Shown here piece after piece: positions 11,135 through 21,465 of a stretch of DNA of 64,000 bases. Below the pieces are notes generated by a model. It was given only the letters and a program-made list of their open reading frames with translations. It was not told where the DNA came from and did no database searches. Both the position numbers and the translations under genes were made by a program. Source of the stretch: Gordionus sp. m RMFG-2023 (taxonomy: Eukaryota > Nematomorpha > Gordioida > Chordodea > Parachordodidae); assembly GCF_954871325.1 (NCBI RefSeq), contig NC_088779.1, positions 23,004,846-23,068,845 of the forward strand, read 5' to 3'. Numbering within the stretch: position 1 is the first letter of the stretch; each line of letters opens with the position of its first letter.

Positions 11135-13880
11135 CTAAAGCGTTAACTTCTAACTAAAAATTATATTTCCATATTACATATTACAAAATGATTATCTCTA
11201 TATATTATAAACTCAAAATTCTATATTTTTCCTACACTTTTATTAATATGATATTCAAAATTTATAAATTTACATTATCAAACAAGTTATAAAAAGTAGA
11301 AACTTTTGCAGTCATTATTTTTATCGTAATTCACACCTCTCTAAGCCTATACTATGTGTTATGGTTATTAATGCCTAGAAATAAAATAGAAAGAAAATTA
11401 AACCATAATATCTAATTCCTTTATTAAATACTATTAATTATAAATTAACCAATTACGAATTAATATAAAATGAAAATGAAAAAGATTAAAAATTAAGAAA
11501 ATTATATGCGAAAATAAAAGTAAGGTATGAAAAATCTACAATTATCACGCGTTTTCATCTCATTTGCATAGTCTAAAACTTAAATAATAAAGTAATAATT
11601 ATAATAAAACATTATTTTTGTTTGAATATTATCACAATTTGAATAAAAGATTTTTTTGTATTTCTGAGGTTTTTATATTTGTTAATTACAATCACTGCTA
11701 AAGTAAACAGGTTGTTATTATTTTAGGGGGATGGGTGAGATACAAGTATAATCTCAAATAAGGAATTTTTTCAAACAATAGATAGTTATCAGGCGGTCAG
11801 ATCCTAGACCGTTATCTGCGGGTAGATTCTAAGATTCTAGAATATTAGGTATATGAGCCCCCTTTTAAAGGAGGCTTTTTATTAATTTTAATGCAATTAA
11901 GGTCATGTCTACCCTTGGCATTTACTAGGAGATTGCAGTTCATGAAATTTGAATTAAGTCGCATCCGAATTTATATCCCCTAAGTTCACTCTTAATTGTT
12001 CGTTCGTTAAAAGATTTTCGCGTTTTGTCATCAAGAGATGAAGAGGAATATAAATTTGTAGGAGTTTTTGATATTAAGGATGAAAAAATAATTTTACGTG
12101 TCCCTATGTGTAAATGGGTGTATTAGGAGAGGCGTTGTCTTGCCATAACTAAGATCTTGATCTAGTATAGTTATCCCGGGACAGGTAATTTCTTCTCAAA
12201 TAATTTAAATAATAAACTTTGGAATTTAACTCAAAATGTATTTTAATTAGGCTCTTAAGTAGGTCTAAAAATGTTACACACATAATTGCTCGTGAGAAAT
12301 TTTAAATGCAAATTGTTATTTTAACACGTTAAAAGTAACTTTTAAATTCTTTACATTTTTTAACTAATAAATTCTTTTATAAATGTTCTCAGACTAAATA
12401 TCATTTTTAAATGATAAAATAATCATATATAAAAATACTAACAATATTTATGATAAATTAATATCTTTAAACTTAAAATTTAATTAATTCTGAAGATCTG
12501 AGGTTTTAGTGGGGTATGTATTAGACATTTTTAAGCAGGGAATATTTTGAATAAAATAAATCCGACTAAATTAATAAAAACATTAGAAACCACTAGTTTT
12601 TATTGATTCTCGAATGACAATATGAAGATGATTGACTTATTTTTTTAAAAATTATATGAGAGTTTTAAGTGACAGCAAGTTCTTCCTGGTGATATATATA
12701 ATAGATGAACCTAATAAATTTAACATATTTGACAATTTATTTATATTTAATTTCAGAATTAACATTTTTTATATAAAACAAATTCAAAAAATCGAAAAAT
12801 AAAGTAATGTCATGATACGCAACGCGAAAAGATAATAGGTACCCAGGGTTCCATAATTCTTAAATTTACATTTTTTTAAATTATGTAATAATAAAAAACT
12901 AAAAGATTTTTTCTTAAATATTAATTTCTACCGTATGGTATATACAAAGAATAAAAATACTATTAAACATTTTGGGAAATTTGCTTCATCTAAACACTTC
13001 AATTTTCCAAGCATTCGATGTGCTTAATCTTATATCACCTGATTTATGCTTGAAAATAATTATATTTTTATTAATAGAGCATTAATAAATAGCTTTCCCC
13101 CAATACTGGATTCTAAATTTTTATATTTGAAACGGAATTTTTGGCAAGACTCCTGCAAATTTTGTACTCATCCACGAAAGCTTACAGGGAATTTTAATTT
13201 TGAGAATTAAATGAATCACTATACAATTTAATAAATGGTATAAATAATGTATATAAAAGTATAAGAAATTTAAAATATTTTAATTAAGAATAACACAAAA
13301 CGAATATATAATAAAAAAAATTTCTAAAGCTACATGAGGTAATCGATAAGACTTTTGAAAGGAGCACATACAAGTCAATTTTAATTAAGAATAAAAAAAT
13401 TTTGGGATTACCGGAGAGGCCAAATATTTTCATAACTAATTAAAGAAGGAGAAGGGCTCGTGGCCGAAGTTGCCGAAAGCCGAGGTGACAACCGTTAATA
13501 TATTCCTTCTTCTATTTGTTTTCAGCGGAGTACAGGAAACTTTAATGCATATTCGATTTTAGGTGGCATCCTCTTTAGAACTTGTAGCGTAAAGGGTGGC
13601 TTCTATTTTGTTTTTGACTTGAAAAACAGGATATAGGAATGAACAGTTGGCATGAAGTCCGTAAGATATTCTCAATTATTCAGCTGAAACCATATAATGA
13701 CTCCATATTAGTTTACAAAATTATTTTCCCTATTTGCCTTTACACTTAATTATTAAAATAAGAAATTTTGTAATTAATTTACCAGGAATCGCTAATTATT
13801 TCATCGGATTTTTTTTAAAAAAATATTAAAATATACAATAGAATATAAATAAGTTTATTAGGATACGGTACAAAGTTATT
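11135..13880. other. Intergenic DNA with an unexplained GC-richer patch at about 11.8-12.2 kb
   Basis: Most of the interval is AT-rich with no gene. Between about 11790 and 12180 the composition changes. A 57-codon stop-free stretch ends at the TAG of 12124-12126 and reads in part KDFRVLSSRDEEEYKFVGVF and DEKIILRVPMCKWVY. I do not recognise it; it may be the relic of a mobile-element or host exon. A second denser patch lies at about 13440-13680 (GGGCTCGTGGCCGAAGTTGC), also unassigned. Confidence 0.35.
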
Positions 13881-13885
13881 TTTTG

Positions 13886-13985
13886 TTTATTTCATATGTA
13901 TATAAAAACTTACAATTCAAAAATTATTTTATGCAAACTTTTTTTGCCAAAAATAATCCTAACCTGTAAAAGATAAATAAATAAA
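13886..13985 (+). promoter_or_regulatory. Conserved 5' block upstream of the two-antistasin gene, displaced
   Basis: TTATTTTTTGTTTATTTCAT near 13880 and TTTGCCAAAAATAATCCTAA followed by GTAAAAGATAAATAAATAAA near 13944-13985 match the family block. The ATG is 1.1 kb away at 15127, not 130-160 bp. Part of the difference is a 686-bp MITE at 14215-14900. Either the 5' UTR has become long, or transcription now starts elsewhere. Confidence 0.4.
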
Positions 13986-14214
13986 TTATAAATTTGTTGA
14001 ATGTGGGGCTTTTGAGACCTAATAATAAAAATAGAAAACAAATATATATATAAAAAAGAAATTAATAATAATTAGGAATCACGAAATCATGAAATCAAAT
14101 TTAATTCTTTATTCAAAATTATAACATTATCAAATTAACAAAATTATAAAAGTAAAAATAATAAAAAGATTAATAAAAATAAAAAATAAAATACAAAAAT
14201 GTTAATAATTATAA

Positions 14215-14900
14215 AAGGTAACAGATTAAATCATAGAGAAATTTTCATATATTATTTTTTTTTATTTATTTTTTTTTATTTATTTTTTTTAAAATATATT
14301 TTTTTTTATTATTTTTTTTAAATTTAAAAAAAAATCTTAAGTATATTTAAGAATTTAGAAAAAAAGAGTATTTAGAAAAATAGAGTATATTTAAGAATTT
14401 AGAAAAAAAGAGTATATTTAAGAATTTAGAAAAAAAGAGTATATTTAAGAATTTAGAAAAAAAGAGTATATTTTTTAGAAAAAAAGACTATATTTAAGAA
14501 TTTAGAAAAAAAGAGTATATTTAAGAATTTAGAAAAAAAAGTATATTTAAGAATTTAGAAAAACAGAGTATATTTAAGAATTTAATAAAAATAGGTATAC
14601 TAAATAATTAATCAATTTATTTGAATAAACATAACATATATACAATGTTAAATTTAAAAAACTTTGATATTGTATCAAAAAATTTCCTTAAAAATCCACA
14701 CGATATTTATTTATCAAAAAAAAAATCTAAAAATACGCCAATTGAAAGAAAAAGGTAACATTCAAAAATTTCTACCAAAATCCAGACAATCTAAAAAAAA
14801 TAAATAAAAAATTTTAAAATAAATAAAAAAAAAATATTAAAAAAAAAAATAAAAAAAAAATAATATATGAAAATTTCCCCATGATTTAATCTGTAACCTT
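14215..14900. mobile_element. MITE-like element with ~45-bp terminal inverted repeats
   Basis: The left end AAGGTAACAGATTAAATCAT and the inverted right end AAGGTTACAGATTAAATCAT agree over about 45 bp (through GAAATTTTCATATATTATTT) before grading into T- and A-runs. The interior holds a 27-bp tandem array and no coding frame. Flanking target duplications are not clear. The element sits between the conserved promoter block and the ATG of the gene at 15127. Confidence 0.6.
14338..14590. repeat. ~27-bp tandem repeat array inside the MITE
   Basis: About nine units of TATATTTAAGAATTTAGAAA followed by AAAAGAG lie in a row, with a few shortened units. The array lies centrally within the inverted-repeat element at 14215-14900. 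Confidence 0.85.
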
Positions 14901-15126
14901 GTAAAAGATCTCCCCAATGGTATTGGAATTTTTACTCTTTTCAATCTTCTTTATAAATAATATTCATTTAAATTATTTTCAATTCAAATATAATATTTTT
15001 ATCACGCGTTATAATAATAAATCCAAAAGAACTCTTTATGCAAATTAAATATAAAGTACAAATTTAACGAATCTAAAATTATATTACAACAAAATTCATC
15101 TCTTCCGTACTTTTTAAAAATCTAAT

Positions 15127-18100
15127 ATGAAATTTGAAACATATACCATTGCTTTTCTCGTTATACTAGGTAGGTATTTGCAATTGAGAAAAAAAATATA
15201 AAAATATCGAAATTATTAATTTTAGGCTTAGTTGATTATTCCTCAGGAACCCCGACAGCAATCAATAGGACGTATGCTCCAAAAGGTAAAAATTATGATA
15301 TTTACAATAATTATGTCGCATTTAATTCGATATTATATATTAACCATTAGTGAAGGTCATCACCATATTTTTAGTCCAAACCGGACCGATACACATAAAC
15401 CAGACCACCGTCATCAAATAAAAGACCGGTTTAAACCGTTGCCCCAAATATAAAAAATCAGTCTGGGACTGGTATTTTAGTTTTTATCAAATCAAAATAA
15501 AAATAAAATACTTCTTTCTTTTTTTTTACAAAATTTTCGTTTTCATAGTATATTGCAAAATAAAAATGAAATAAAAAAGAAAGAAAGAAAGAAGATGAAA
15601 TTCAACAAAAAATAAAGTAATATACCTCTGGAAAAATAATATAAAATAAATTCTACACAATCTATTAACAAAATTATATGAATTGAGTAGTAAAACAAAC
15701 TTAGATAATAAAAAAAACTTGTCCACCTTCACTATTCACAATATACTAATTAGAACTAAATAGGTATCGGTCTATTGTTATCGAAATTGATATATTTACA
15801 AGTGGTTAATAAAATATCATAGCCTATACTTTATATATTATAAAATAATAAAATTGTAGCATTAAAATTATAGTTATATAAAATAATAGATTCAAATATG
15901 TTTTTAACAAATTATCTCATTTTAATTGCTTAATTTATCAAACTTTGATTTAATTTCAAAGATAAAATAGTATAGAAAAATGTTCCTATTTTTTTGTATT
16001 TTTGTAATTTTCTTTTTCATTTTATTCAAATGTTAAGGAAATTAATGTCGAGATTTTTATCTATGTAGGTTTAGTTTACCGTAAGCGTTATTCGATAAGT
16101 TCATCTCTGTGAAATTTACAAAAACAAGTGAAGAATAGGTATAATTTACAATGACTGAGCGATGCGATGAATCTCTCTTATGACATTGAAAATCATATGT
16201 TGCGATGCGATTAGTGTGAGCGAGTTTTAATATAAACAATTCTAACTAAAAATAATTCTGTTAAATTGTTTTTTTTATGTGAGTAAATAGAACTAATATT
16301 TGATATATTATAAAGAGAGAAAAGGCATAAAACAATTTATTTTCCAAGACATAATTAATAAATTGGTCTTTAATTTAGTTTAGTGTGCATTGATTCATAT
16401 ATTTTTGAAAAAGAAAAAAATTAGTTAAGAAAGATCACATGTTCATAAATTTATTCATTTCATTAACTTTGGTATAGCAAATGTACTGTCAATTTTTGAC
16501 AAATTATAATGACACTTTTATAGTGTCAATATTCTAATTTATTTCTTTGAAAGCATAGTTTCTTAAATAATGCATTTTGGCTATGCGACAGAAAATAATA
16601 ATATCGCAACAATATATCGCGCCAAAAGACCTGATTATTTTCCATTTCCGAATAGTTTCAACAATTTTTAAAATATTATATACAGTTAGGATATTTTTCA
16701 AAAAGAATCTTCTTTCAATCAAATGGATATATAGCTTAAAATCAATGGGCCTTTATAGTTTACACAATCTGTAAATTCTGCCCAGTTCCCTATTATTTAT
16801 TGATCAATCATTCACAATAATTCTCTATATTTTCACTCTTAAATATAATATTAGTTAAGATTATTGCAGCTGTCCGGTCTATTGTTTCGATGAAAATGAT
16901 CTAGATACCAAGGGCTGCCCAGCCTGTGCTTGCAATTTAAACCATATTTCGAAATTAGGTACAGAAGTATATAATTGGAAAAAAACTTAATTATTTTATA
17001 TCTTAAGCTGACCAACCATGCATAATTTTACAACCTCGCCACCCCTTTCCAAAAAAATAAATAATAATTGCATATTTATTATTTTTTTGCAGTTGATTCA
17101 TGTGAGCACCTGAAACTTTTTTCCAGAATATATTATATTCAGTGGCTTTTTATTTTTTTCAATATTAAAAATAGAAAATATTAAGTTTTTCAAATGCTAC
17201 AGTTTTTTAAATAATATATAAAATAATGAAAGATTTAATTATCCAATAAAAATAATCTTTAAATAAAAGGTAGATACCCTATTCTATATAAATTGTATTT
17301 ACTCGAAGGAAAATATCTTATAAACTACAAGTCAGGGTGGGGGGGGGGGAGTGTACAATCTTATAATTTTTAATATGGTTAGAAATTATGCTTCTAAATT
17401 TGTTTTAATTATTATACTTACTTTATACATAAATAAATATTTAATTAATAATATATGGTGCTGTAAACGATGCTTCAAAATATTTAATGAAAAAGTAACG
17501 GGTTATTGTTACTATAATAAAAATAAAATTACACATATATTATATAAAATAGTTTTGAATAACTTTATGTCTATTTTAACAAAGATTGATCAGATCCGCA
17601 TTAAAAAATATATTTTATCTTTATCGATTTAATCTGGCATGTGTATTGTTATTTAAAGAAACCAAACCTGATTTTTCTTTATGTTTGTCAAAATCTTTTC
17701 TCAAAATGAATGAAAGCTTTTTTCCTTCGTTGGCCTCTAATTTTATCCAAAACTAGAATTTAAATAACAGGTGAATGATTGCTAATAAGTATATATTCAT
17801 ATTTATATGAGTATTCTCATCTATTTAAAATAAATATAATTAAATTATAAATTGTAGATAATATAAGTCCATTTTTTTTAATATTCATTATTACTAAGAT
17901 TATTGGAGGAATGAGACATCCCAAATATTTTGCATTCACCCTCCATAATTGAAGAAGGAGTAGCAATGGTTTCATAACCTATAAGATTATATATATATAT
18001 TTAATTAACATTATACACTGTTCATCTATAAACTTGTCATTATCTGAAATATCTATAATTTCGATTTATCACTAGACAAATTCGTGATTATCCTTCTTCA

Positions 18101-21100
18101 TAAGACTTTCTATTAATTTCAATGACAATTTTATAAATATTTCCGATTTTTTAAGTATAAATAGAATAGTATAATTATAAAAAATTGAGTTAGTTAAAAA
18201 AAGCCATTTACAATTTAAAAAAAATATATGTGGAATAACCTAATATTTATAGTTTTAAAGATTTTTAACGCTCAATTTATCGAACGTTCAAACGAAAGAA
18301 CGTCCTTATGATAATAGCCCAAAGCTGAATTTATAGTAAACGTGTTATGTTCAAGCGTTGCGTTATTTAACGCTATCGAAATCACAGCTGATTTTTCATA
18401 GCTTTAATATTTTTTAAAATGGTTAATAACTTTTTTATATAATACTTCAGAAATATCATATACTTTGTTTTTTATCTAGTTTGCTATTATTTTTATGTAT
18501 CGCATATTTTGTAACACCGGATAAATTTTATGCAATTATTGTCATAACACTATATTCATAAATTATACCAATCTATTGGTTTGATTTTGTAAATTAAGCA
18601 CCGCTTGAACATAGGTACTATAAATTCCAACTTCACGCATAAAATTTAATATTCTTAGAATAAAAAAAAATAATCTCGCGCCTGGAAGATGCGCGACTTT
18701 TATTTTTAATTCACATTTAATAAGTGAAATTAAAGCCGATAGCGTGTACAGGATTTTGGTAAAGGGGGGAGGGGCACTATTAGATGAATTTTTTCCCAAT
18801 AAATTTTACTTTGGCTATATTAGATTTTTGTAAAATAATTTTGGGTTACCACTTCTTTTTTTTTAAAAAATTAAAAACCTTTTTTAAAAACATCAGAATT
18901 ATTATCGTTATTTTAAAAAGTGGTTAACTTTTACTGTTTCAAATTCTTCCTTAGGCCATTTCCACATAGAAAGTTTTTTTCAAAGCGGTTTAGGTAATGT
19001 TACCAGCGATTTTATTTCCAAAAAAAATGTTAAATTCTAGAATTAATTATATAATATTTTTAAAAACACAATTAAGAGCCACATTTCAAAACGCCATTTA
19101 ATCGTTATTAAAATCAAACCAGTATTTTCTATTTACGATTAAAAAAATGGCAAAAATTGATTGCAGGTTATATTACCTAAAAGCCGCTTTGAAAAAACGT
19201 TCTGTCTTGAAATGGGGGAAATTTTTAGTAACTTAAAATGATATTTAAGAGAAATGAAAAATTTGCGAATGGGAGGAGGCTTATTGTTTAGGCACCTGAG
19301 ATATTGGCAAGACTTTATCATTTGATAATTTAATTAGAGAGATCGTTTTACTGCTGCCATTTAAGCCATTTAAAATAGTATAGTTATTATTGCGATTATT
19401 ATAAAAATAACTCAATTTTGTAGATACCCGAAATAGCTTGATTTCGAATATCACAAAGGTGGATGAAAAACCTACAGGTACAAAAAAAATACCAAATTTA
19501 ATTGTAATGTTTAGAGAGAAATTCTTCCAACATATTTATATTTATACTCTCTTTCTACATCTTCAATAGCATTTGCATTCATAAGGCGCGTTGCGTCTTT
19601 CACGTAATTTCGTGTGAAACTCGGTATCTGACACTCATTTATTCACAATGTAATAGGTTGTTAATTACTAGTCGTAATTTATATAAATTATCTAATATAT
19701 ATAATCTCGATAATCAAAACATGATCGTTTTCGTATCTTCCTAATGTATTTAAAATTTAAGGAGACTATATAGTGTAATGTTATTTTTTTACACTCTACG
19801 AGAGTCGAACCACAAACCTCCCGTTTCAAAGTCGTATGTTTTAAGCATGCACCAACTTGAATAAAATTAAATTTAAATTTAAAATTCAATTATATATATA
19901 TATTAATTAATTGCTGATATTTTTAAAATTCTGCCGTTTATTACCATACTAGAAGGGGTTGAAGGGTAATTATTTAGTTTGTGTGTATGGTACTAAATAT
20001 ACTTTATTAATAAATTTTATATAAATATAAAAATTTAGGAGAAAAAGAGGTAAAATTGTTGCAATGTATACCGTGAGCATGTATTAGAAATATCAAAATT
20101 TAAATTTGTAATGGAAATCATATTGGATAAAATTTATAATAGAGATGCTTTAAGATTTTTGAATTTTAAATATGAGTTATACATTGGTCTGAACATTTTT
20201 TTTTGCAGACATAGTCAGGCCTGATCAAAAAACCAAGTCCCATGCAACTTTCATAAAATTTTGCCACTTTTATTATAATTTAATAAAAATGTCTTAAATT
20301 TAATTTTATATTTAGAATAAAATTTAGATTTGTGATAGAAATCATATTGTGTAAAATATAAAATAGAAATGCTTGAAAATTTTTTAATTTTAAATATGGG
20401 CTAGACATTGGCCTGGAAATTTTTTGCAGAAATTGTCAGGCCTGATTCTTTCATATTGTGATTTTATTTTTAAATGAATTATGACTTATATATATTTTAT
20501 TTCAGTTCTCAACTAACAAAATTATTATGGTCTTTGGCGGGCTTGAGAATATTTTCCCAACAATATGATTTTCAGAGATTTACCTATCTCCAGGCTTGGG
20601 AAAAAATTACAAAATTATTATGGGTTAGCAAGGTTTAAGAAAAAAAATCAGGCCAATGTCTGGTCCATATTAAAAAAAAATTTCAAGCATATCTATTTTA
20701 AATTTTACCCAATATGATTTCTATTACAAATTTAAATTTTATTCTAAATATAAAATTAAATTTAAGACATTATTATTAAATTACAATAGAAATAAATGGC
20801 CAAATTGGGAAAGTTGCATGGGACGTGGTTTTTGATCAGGCCTAGCTGTGTCTGCATAACAAAATTTTGAGGCCAATAGTCCATATTTAAAGTTCAAAAA
20901 TTTAAAAGAATCTCTATTTTTAAATTTACCCAATATGATACCTATCACAAATTTAAATTTTGATATTTCTATTACCCTTAATGCTTACGGGTTACATTGC
21001 AACAATTTTACCTCTTTTTCTCCTAAATTTTACTATAAAGCATATTTAGTATACCATATACACAAACTAACTAATTACCCCTCGACCACGCCATTCTTGA

Positions 21101-21465
21101 CGGGTTATTAGCTAGTATATGTATATTGTGTTAAAATTAAATTTTTTCTAATTCATCACTCTAATATTATTATTAATTTTACAAAGGCTAATATAGATTA
21201 TTCAGTTTAACTTTTAATTTTTAATCCTCAATATAATTGTAAAAAGAGGTTTCAGATGCCGACCTGTTTGTCTCACCCTTAAATTAATATAATGTATATA
21301 ATTGTTTTAAAAGTTAGTGCTAATTTTTTTTTAATAATATCTTTTGACTAATTTTTTATAGACATTAAATGTTTTACAATATTGTTATGCCGCTTCTTAT
21401 GTCCAACGGGGACCGTTAATTGTGGACAATGCAATTGTATACCTATCGTATCAGATACGAAATAA
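15127..21465 (+). CDS. Secreted protein with two antistasin-type domains
   Basis: Five exons (15127-15169, 15226-15285, 16860-16958, 19424-19477, 21362-21465), all joined in phase 1, encode 119 aa. Exon 1 is a signal peptide (MKFETYTIAFLVILG). Exon 2 begins LVDYSSGTP. Exon 3 is an antistasin domain (YCSCPVYCFDENDLDTKGC then PACAC). Exon 4 is a polar linker, and exon 5 a second, compact antistasin domain (KCFTILLCRFLCPTGTVNC then GQCNC) before TAA. Antistasin proteins are secreted serine-protease inhibitors with this six-cysteine pattern. The first domain has C-x-C where its relatives have C-x3-C, a two-residue loss. In exon 3 the textbook-like TTATTGCAG at 16860-16868 was rejected as acceptor because it puts a stop in frame; the phase-1 AG at 16858-16859 preserves the domain. 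Large introns hold MITEs and a Helitron. Confidence 0.8.
15351..15733. mobile_element. Small TA-flanked MITE in intron 2 of the two-antistasin gene
   Basis: The left end GTGAAGGTCATCACC and inverted right end GTGAAGGTGGAC share eight bases, with TA at 15349-15350 and 15734-15735. The sister gene has uninterrupted sequence at the equivalent point (ATATATTCACAATA near 26003). The left 100 bp is unusually GC-rich and holds the pair AAACCGGACC and ACCGGTTTAAACC. No transposase is present. The short terminal match keeps confidence moderate. Confidence 0.5.
18953..19225. mobile_element. MITE-like inverted repeat, ~270 bp
   Basis: CCATTTCCACATAGAAAG then TTTTTTTCAAAGCGG and TTTAGGTAATGTTACC on the left (18957-19005) match the inverted right arm (about 19160-19218), CCATTTCAAGACAGAACG then TTTTTTCAAAGCGG and TTTTAGGTAATATAACC. 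The arms are about 50 bp with indels. A half-copy of the same arm appears near 1810-1855 (CCTTGAAAAAACGTTGTGTT). It lies in intron 3 of the two-antistasin gene. Confidence 0.6.
19791..19862 (-). other. tRNA-like relic (SINE head or tRNA pseudogene) inside the Helitron
   Basis: On the minus strand AGTTGGTGCATGCTTAA, then ACTTTGAAACGGG, then TTTGTGGTTCGACTC follow the order of a tRNA D arm (box A), an anticodon loop resembling TTG, and a box B (GGTTCGA-type). The acceptor and T stems do not pair well and an A-rich run follows. It is therefore not a working tRNA gene, and may be a SINE remnant or chance. Confidence 0.35.
19970..21085. repeat. Large inverted repeat (~550-bp arms) filling the Helitron
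   Basis: The left arm (GGAGAAAAAGAGGTAAAATT at about 20037, then GCAATGTA, then ATATCAAAATTTAAATTTGT at about 20090) recurs inverted on the right (AATTTTACCTCTTTTTCTCC at about 21006). Matching extends inward through AGGCCTGATCAAAAA and CCATGCAACTTTC, and AGACATTGGCCTG, towards a centre near 20510. Within each arm an AAATCATATTGGGTAAAAT-type block is itself repeated. A transcript could form a hairpin of several hundred base pairs. Confidence 0.8.

Larger units (their letters stand above)
19691..21115 (+). mobile_element. Non-autonomous Helitron, 1425 bp
   Basis: It begins TCTAATATATATAATCTC after an A and ends with TTCTTGACGGGTTATTAGCTAG before a T, the Helitron rule (5' TC, 3' CTRR, insertion between A and T). 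The 3' hairpin is partly decayed here; a second copy at 42636 shows it intact. The sister gene keeps the unfilled site (TTTATATAAATTATGTTATG near 32264), matching both flanks and fixing the ends. No Rep/helicase gene is present. The interior is a large inverted repeat and a tRNA-like stretch. Confidence 0.75.

Noticed and set aside
14260-14860. CRISPR-like array
   Set aside because: The 27-bp repeats are contiguous with no unique spacers and sit inside a eukaryotic MITE.
15232-15453. Histidine-rich frame EGHHHIFSPNRTDTHKPDHRHQ as a possible exon
   Set aside because: Its frame and phase do not fit exon 2 of the gene, and the sequence lies inside a TA-flanked insert missing from the sister gene.
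17351-17632. 93-codon frame with many Ile/Lys/Asn residues
   Set aside because: It lies in an intron, has low-complexity AT-driven composition, and no domain or counterpart in the sister gene.
19791-19862. A functional tRNA gene on the minus strand
   Set aside because: Box A/B-like motifs exist, but the acceptor, anticodon and T stems do not pair, so it is kept only as a tRNA-like relic.
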